A stretch of 64,000 nt of DNA. Origin: an uncultured Bacteroidales bacterium (GTDB lineage: Bacteria > Bacteroidota > Bacteroidia > Bacteroidales > Paludibacteraceae). A program made the position numbers and the translations under genes. Each line of letters begins with the position of its first letter. The first letter of the stretch is position 1. The DNA lies in contig CALUNA010000001.1 in the NCBI GenBank assembly GCA_944321895.1, forward strand, positions 62,001 through 126,000, read 5' to 3'. Shown one piece after another: positions 59,198 through 64,000 of the stretch. The notes beneath the pieces are model-generated. The model saw only the letters and a program-made list of their open reading frames with translations. It ran no database searches and had not been told where the DNA came from.

Positions 59198-61087
59198 ATG
59201 GTAGTGGGACGAAAGATATTCATAAGCTTAATGCTGTGCGTGGCAACAATTGTCCACGCGCAACAACAGCAAACAGCAGTCAAGCACATGAAAACATGGC
59301 GGCTGTCTGAGCGTCTGGCCATAGCCGATACCGTTCCGCCGGATACGGCATTTCTGAATTACCCGCAGAACAATATCGTTGACCGCTATTCCATGGCAAA
59401 TGCCTACAACGGCAATCTGGTTTCACCGATTGAACCGAAAATCTTTTTCGACCGTTATACGGAAACCGATTTCCTTTTTGCCAATCCGTACAACCCCTAC
59501 ATTATCACGCCGACTGATGTCACATACTACAACACAACAACGCCTTACAGCAACATAACATACCGTTCGGGAGGAAGTACATACCGCGATGAAGATCATA
59601 TAAATTTCATTTTTACGGGCAATGCAAACAAGCGTACGAATTTTGGCGTCACGTTGGACTACCTGTATCCGCGCGGCGAATATGCCAACCAGTCCGCAAG
59701 CCGGTTTGCCGGTACCTTGTTCGGCTCGTACAACGGCAAGCACTACGAAGCGCACGGCTCGTTGGTGTATAACAAGTTGAAAAACTTTGAGAACGGAGGT
59801 ATCACTGATCCGGATGGAGTCAATACGCCGGTCGAAACCTACGATATCCCGGTCAATCTGAACGCCATGTCGGCCTACAATTATTTGGCGGGCTATTATG
59901 CACATAAATACAGCATTGGCATTGAGCGCGATGTACAAGTGACGGAAGATTCTGTTGCAAAGGTTTTTGTGCCGGTGACCTCGTTCAAGCATACCTTGAA
60001 AATAGACCGCGCCGCCAAGCGATATGTGGAACAGGAAGCCACAACGTTTTATCCCAATACCTACAAGGACTCCGTAACGGCCAATACGGACACGGCTGCC
60101 GTGTTAACGATTAAAAATGTATTGGCAGTTACCTTTGAAGAAGAATTCAACAAATGGCTTGGGTTCGGGCTGACGGTTTTTGCGGAAAATGAAGTGCAGC
60201 GTTTCACCAACGAGCAACTGGACCAGGATACGGTCCTGGCGGAGGAATGGAAGAGCAACACACGTGTTGGCGGAATCTTGTCACGCGAACGGGGCAAATT
60301 CCTGCGCTACAGTTTCGGGGGAGATGTGTGCCTGATAGGATACAGATTGGGCGAATTCAACCTGAACGGCGAACTGGAAGGACGTTTCAGGCTTTTCAAG
60401 GACACTTTTTCCCTGAACGCCAATGCCTATATCCGCAATGAAGAACCAAGTTACTATCTGCAACATTACGTGTCCAACCATTTCCGGTGGGACAACGATT
60501 TTGCAAAAACATATCGGACCTATGTCGGTGGAAGCATCAATTATCCGACCAAATATGTTTCAACGAATCTGAAAGTAGGTGTCGAAAACTTGACAAGATA
60601 CATCTACTTCAACGAAGAAGGCCTTCCGGTGCAACATGACGGCAATATCCAGGTGTTTGCCGCAGACTTGCAGCTTGACCTGCGGTATGGAAAATTCGCT
60701 TTGGAAAACCATGCTGTTTACCAGTTAAGCTCGAGCAACCTGTTGCCCTTACCGGCCTTGTCCCTGTATCATAACCTGTATTATTATGATTTATGGTTCA
60801 AGGTGTTGAGTGTCCAGATTGGAGTGGACATGAGATATCATACAGCCTATTATGCGCCGGTGCTGGTACCGGCAACCGGACAATTCCGCATACAAAACAC
60901 AACACGTGTCGGAAATTATCCGTTCATGAATGTGTATGCGAACTTTCACCTGAAAACAGTGCGTTTTTTTGCGGAATATACCAATCTGGGTGAATTGTTT
61001 CTGGAAAGAAACTATTTTTCTATGCCGAATTACCCGCTTAACCCTGCGGTGCTTAAGTTTGGTATTTCGTGGAATTTCTATGACTGA
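59198..61087 (+). CDS. Putative porin (Bacteroidota outer-membrane beta barrel)
   Basis: 629 residues from MVVGRKIFISLMLCVATIVH, a signal peptide with A-Q cleavage. The mature part opens with a Gln-rich stretch and the conserved segment DTAFLNYPQNNIVDRYSMAN; then come long amphipathic beta strands with aromatic girdles (NITYRSGGSTYRDEDHINFI, NFGVTLDYLYPRGEYANQSA, RFAGTLFGSYNGKHYEAHGS) and a C-terminal strand ending in LKFGISWNFYD. This matches a Bacteroidota family labelled putative porin. The solute is unknown. It lies 15 bases before the anchored solute-binding protein gene, so the two probably share a message, perhaps one for outer-membrane entry and one for periplasmic binding. Confidence 0.85.
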   Translation: MVVGRKIFISLMLCVATIVHAQQQQTAVKHMKTWRLSERLAIADTVPPDTAFLNYPQNNIVDRYSMANAYNGNLVSPIEPKIFFDRYTETDFLFANPYNPYIITPTDVTYYNTTTPYSNITYRSGGSTYRDEDHINFIFTGNANKRTNFGVTLDYLYPRGEYANQSASRFAGTLFGSYNGKHYEAHGSLVYNKLKNFENGGITDPDGVNTPVETYDIPVNLNAMSAYNYLAGYYAHKYSIGIERDVQVTEDSVAKVFVPVTSFKHTLKIDRAAKRYVEQEATTFYPNTYKDSVTANTDTAAVLTIKNVLAVTFEEEFNKWLGFGLTVFAENEVQRFTNEQLDQDTVLAEEWKSNTRVGGILSRERGKFLRYSFGGDVCLIGYRLGEFNLNGELEGRFRLFKDTFSLNANAYIRNEEPSYYLQHYVSNHFRWDNDFAKTYRTYVGGSINYPTKYVSTNLKVGVENLTRYIYFNEEGLPVQHDGNIQVFAADLQLDLRYGKFALENHAVYQLSSSNLLPLPALSLYHNLYYYDLWFKVLSVQIGVDMRYHTAYYAPVLVPATGQFRIQNTTRVGNYPFMNVYANFHLKTVRFFAEYTNLGELFLERNYFSMPNYPLNPAVLKFGISWNFYD

Positions 61088-61102
61088 TTAAAAAATGGAT
61101 TT

Positions 61103-61939
61103 ATGCAGTTTCAATTGAAAAACATGACAAAAAGGCAGAAAACCGCCACGCTTATAAGCGGTTCTGTTTTGGCAGTTTTCCTGTGTTTTGCCGGTGTCAA
61201 CTGGGGACTGCTCAGAAACAACGAACTTCGGCATATACTTCGGGCTGGAAAAATGACTGTTGTCATGGATGATTGCTCCTGGAGCATGGTGGAAAACAAT
61301 GGCAAACCTTCCGGTTTTCATTATGAACTGGCCAAGGCATTTGCCGATTTGTTGGGAGTAAAACTGGATGTCCGCATCATTAATGGTCTGGATGCCCAGA
61401 TAAAGGCCTTGCAGGCAGGGCAATGCAGTTTTGTGGCCCAGTTCGTTCCCAAGACGACTTGTTACGGCCGGAACATGGCATACATGGAGCCATTTGAGTT
61501 GAGCCGCCTGATGCTGGTGCAACGTTGTGACACGGATATGGTTGTGTCGCAACGGCAGCTGGATGGCAAAACACTGGTCATTCCACAAAATGAAACCATG
61601 CGGATGCGCATTGAACATTTGTCGGATGAGATTGTGGCCGATATTGCATGCGTGGAGATGCCAGATCTGACCGTAGAAAACCTGGTTCGTCGGGTTGCAG
61701 AGGGAGAATTTGACTATACGGCCTGTTCTGCCATACAGGCCCGTATCCTGGAACAGCAATATGCAGGCCGGCTGGATTTCTCATTGCCGCTGGGTTTTAC
61801 ACAACAGTACGCTTGGGTGGTGAACCGCGATGCGCGTGATTTGTATGCGGCCTTGAGCACCTTTCTGCAGACCTTCATGCAGACACCTGAATACAGGGAA
61901 ATATACGTGCGTTATTTCCATTCGGAAAAATCGGATTGA
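61103..61939 (+). CDS. Membrane-anchored solute-binding protein (family 3)
   Basis: 278 residues. A basic N-terminus and one hydrophobic segment (about 17-35, LISGSVLAVFLCFAGVNWG) without a lipobox make it an inner-membrane-anchored periplasmic protein. The rest is a family 3 (amino-acid-type) binding domain: LRAGKMTVVMDDCSWSMVEN, GFHYELAKAFADLLGVKLDV, LQAGQCSFVAQFVPKT, LDGKTLVIPQNETMRMRIEH, EFDYTACSAIQARIL, SLPLGFTQQYAWVVNRD. It resembles the N-terminal domain of lytic transglycosylase MltF but stops where the transglycosylase would start. No ABC permease or ATPase for it lies nearby, so it may be a sensor or feed a distant transporter. metA follows 25 bases later. Confidence 0.85.
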   Translation: MQFQLKNMTKRQKTATLISGSVLAVFLCFAGVNWGLLRNNELRHILRAGKMTVVMDDCSWSMVENNGKPSGFHYELAKAFADLLGVKLDVRIINGLDAQIKALQAGQCSFVAQFVPKTTCYGRNMAYMEPFELSRLMLVQRCDTDMVVSQRQLDGKTLVIPQNETMRMRIEHLSDEIVADIACVEMPDLTVENLVRRVAEGEFDYTACSAIQARILEQQYAGRLDFSLPLGFTQQYAWVVNRDARDLYAALSTFLQTFMQTPEYREIYVRYFHSEKSD

Positions 61940-61964
61940 TAGAAATATGTAAATTGAACGTAAA

Positions 61965-62882
61965 ATGCCACTGAACATACCCAAAAAATTACCGGCGGTT
62001 GAGAAGCTTCGCGAAGAAAATATTTTCGTAATGGACACAGAGCGTGCCTCAACACAGGAAATCAGACCACTGAAAATAGTGATATTGAACCTGATGCCCT
62101 TAAAGATAACAACAGAAACGGATTTGATCCGCCTGCTGTCCAACTCGCCGCTGCAAATTGAAATCGATTTTCTGAAACTGAAATCACATACATCCAAAAA
62201 TACACCGGTCGAACACATGCAAATGTTCTACAAATCGTTTGATGTGATCGGGCTTCAGAACTACGATGGTATGATCATAACCGGTGCACCGGTCGAACAG
62301 TTTGAATTTGAACAAGTCAATTACTGGCAGGAACTGACACATATTTTTGACTGGGCACGGACCCACGTTACATCAACCATGTATATCTGTTGGGCTGCAC
62401 AGGCCGGCCTGTATTATTATTATGGCATACCGAAATATCCGCTTGACAAGAAAATGTTTGGTGTTTTCGAACACAGGAAATTGGTAGACAAAAATCCGAT
62501 TTTCCGTGGTTTTGATGATATCTTTTATGTCCCGCACAGCCGGCACACCGAAGTCCGCGCTGAAGACATTGCCAGAATAAAGGATTTGGTGTTGATGTCA
62601 GATTCCGCAGAAGCCGGCGTTTATATGGTCATGGGACGAAACGGCCGTGAGTTTTTTGTTACCGGACACTCCGAGTATTCGCCTTATACGCTCGACACGG
62701 AATACAAACGGGACCTTGAAAAAGGATTGCCCATTGAAAAGCCACGGAACTATTATCTGGACAACGATCCGGAAAAAGGGCCGCTGGTCAGATGGCGGGC
62801 TCATGCCAACTTGTTGTTTACAAATTGGTTGAATTATTTTGTATACCAGGAAACTCCATACGATTTGAATGCAATACATTGA
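61965..62882 (+). CDS. metA: MetA, homoserine O-acyltransferase (predicted acetyl-CoA-using)
   Basis: 305 residues, numbered exactly as the studied family: Glu111 (GAPVEQFEF), catalytic Cys142 ([11 protein letters not shown]), His235 and Glu237 (TGHSEY). First committed step of methionine synthesis from homoserine. In studied MetA proteins residue 111 sets the acyl donor: Gly gives succinyl-CoA as in E. coli, Glu gives acetyl-CoA as in Bacillus cereus. Glu111 here predicts O-acetylhomoserine as the product, although automatic labels will say succinyltransferase. Other motifs: [35 protein letters not shown]. It follows the solute-binding protein gene by 25 bases. Cytosolic. Confidence 0.95.
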   Translation: MPLNIPKKLPAVEKLREENIFVMDTERASTQEIRPLKIVILNLMPLKITTETDLIRLLSNSPLQIEIDFLKLKSHTSKNTPVEHMQMFYKSFDVIGLQNYDGMIITGAPVEQFEFEQVNYWQELTHIFDWARTHVTSTMYICWAAQAGLYYYYGIPKYPLDKKMFGVFEHRKLVDKNPIFRGFDDIFYVPHSRHTEVRAEDIARIKDLVLMSDSAEAGVYMVMGRNGREFFVTGHSEYSPYTLDTEYKRDLEKGLPIEKPRNYYLDNDPEKGPLVRWRAHANLLFTNWLNYFVYQETPYDLNAIH

Positions 62883-62953
62883 AAAAGTATCGGACACTGA
62901 CATAAAATGGTATCATTATTGATTAAATGTTGCTTTTTGAACTTTATGACACT

Positions 62954-64000
62954 ATGACATATACGGATAATCTTTATAAAGTATTTATGTACAGCAAACA
63001 GGAAGCTGAACGGCTTGGCAACACGTTGGTTGAACCGGAACATTTCCTGTTGGGAATCTTACGCCTTGGTCAGGGCGGGGCAATGGAAATCCTGCTCAAG
63101 TCCAACGTAGATATGAAAGAGCTGAAATCAAAAATAGAACAGCAAGTCCGGAGAGACATGGAGCCGGATGGACTTATCATTCCCACATCGCCCACGGCCG
63201 AACGCATCAAAAAACTGATGGAGTTGGAAACCCGTTCGTTGAAGGCCGATGCAAGTGATACGGAGCATCTGCTCCTGGGCATCCTGAAAGAGAACAAAAA
63301 CCTGGCATCGAAGATTCTGAACGAGTTTAATGTAAGTTATGAACGTGCCCTGCAACTGCTGCATAAACCCAATGATATGCCGGCAATGGGACTTAACTAT
63401 ACCGATGATGAGGAAGATGAGGATGAAGGCGATTTGCGGAGCATGCATGGTTCGCCCAAGAACACTTCCGGTCCAATGACTTCCACGCAACGCAAAGACG
63501 GCACGCCTGCATTGGACAATTTCGGAACGGATATTACGAAGGCGGCGGAAGAAAACCGTCTGGACCCGATTGTCGGACGCGAAAAGGAAATAGAACGCAT
63601 TGTTCAGATTCTGAGCCGGCGCAAAAAAAACAACCCGGTGCTGATTGGAGAACCTGGAGTCGGAAAGTCTGCCATTGTGGAAGGGCTGGCCATGCGTATC
63701 GTACAGAAACGCGTTTCTCGTGTGTTGTATAACAAACGCGTCATTTCACTGGATATGGCAAGCATCGTGGCAGGAACCAAATACCGCGGACAGTTTGAAG
63801 AACGTATCAAGGCTATTCTGAACGAATTGCAGAAAAACCCGGATGTGATTCTGTTTATTGATGAAATACATACGATTGTCGGCGCCGGAGGCGCTCCGGG
63901 GTCGTTGGATGCGGCAAACATGCTCAAACCGGCGTTGGCGCGTGGCGAAATCCAGTGTGTCGGCGCAACAACGCTGGATGAATACCGCAACAGTATCGAA
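62954..64000 (+). CDS. clpC: ATP-dependent Clp protease ATPase subunit ClpC, N-terminal part
   Basis: The first 349 residues; the gene continues past the window. Start at [20 protein letters not shown] fits the family; an in-frame ATG at 62927 would add nine residues (MLLFELYDT). Two Clp N-domain repeats ([29 protein letters not shown]), an acidic linker ([16 protein letters not shown]), then the first AAA+ domain: [20 protein letters not shown] (Walker A), [20 protein letters not shown], and [20 protein letters not shown] (Walker B). ClpC unfolds proteins for degradation by ClpP. Distinction from ClpB rests on the N-terminal sequence, since the middle domain is outside. 71 bases separate it from metA. 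Confidence 0.93.
   Translation, partial: MTYTDNLYKVFMYSKQEAERLGNTLVEPEHFLLGILRLGQGGAMEILLKSNVDMKELKSKIEQQVRRDMEPDGLIIPTSPTAERIKKLMELETRSLKADASDTEHLLLGILKENKNLASKILNEFNVSYERALQLLHKPNDMPAMGLNYTDDEEDEDEGDLRSMHGSPKNTSGPMTSTQRKDGTPALDNFGTDITKAAEENRLDPIVGREKEIERIVQILSRRKKNNPVLIGEPGVGKSAIVEGLAMRIVQKRVSRVLYNKRVISLDMASIVAGTKYRGQFEERIKAILNELQKNPDVILFIDEIHTIVGAGGAPGSLDAANMLKPALARGEIQCVGATTLDEYRNSIE

Overview
The window reads as chromosomal DNA of a member of the order Bacteroidales (phylum Bacteroidota). The evidence is many TAnnTTTG-type -7 promoter boxes with an upstream TTG/TTTG, weak Shine-Dalgarno signals, type IX secretion (T9SS) sorting domains, an HECLGH-type dipeptidyl peptidase III, DUF2851 and DUF3078 proteins, a class II Kdo-8-phosphate synthase, and a succinate CoA-transferase of the propionate/succinate pathway. 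No prophage, insertion sequence, CRISPR array or plasmid function was recognised.

Layout. 1-9.7 kb: the tail of a GH125 alpha-mannosidase, a small secreted protein overlapping a PcrA/UvrD helicase, a leftward group of envelope and DUF proteins, a PP2C-like protein, a NodB deacetylase and a GNAT acetyltransferase. 9.8-15.6 kb: a secreted papain-fold peptidase and three T9SS-exported surface proteins. 15.8-18 kb: a 5'-nucleotidase split into two lipoproteins on either side of methylglyoxal synthase. 18-20 kb: succinate CoA-transferase and MscL. 20.1-24.6 kb: a leftward operon of uridine phosphorylase, lipoprotein DPP III, an HU protein and a membrane-anchored HU-LysM fusion. 24.8-28 kb: an AddA/RecB-like helicase-nuclease. 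28-34.3 kb: a leftward run gyrB - LOG protein - catalytically dead GH16-like protein - KdsA-KdsC fusion - KdsD, with a perfect DnaA box in the gyrB leader. 34.7-39.3 kb: CorC/HlyC protein, NAD synthetase, tRNA-Glu(CUC) and the rpsF-rpsR-rplI operon.

39.6-59 kb holds the most system-like locus. It is one co-directional run of TolC, HlyD-type adaptor, three double MacB-type permeases, one LolD/MacB-type ATPase and two more double permeases. DUF3078 follows, then a sigma-54-dependent response regulator with its NtrB-like kinase. Together they look like a tripartite, envelope-spanning ABC machine with its own two-component control. Five large permeases sharing one ATPase is the striking point; the substrate is unknown.

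59-64 kb: a putative porin, an anchored solute-binding protein, MetA (its residue pattern predicts homoserine O-acetyltransferase activity) and the start of ClpC, which runs off the window.

All assignments come from reading motifs by eye. No database search was possible, so domain limits and membrane segments are approximate.
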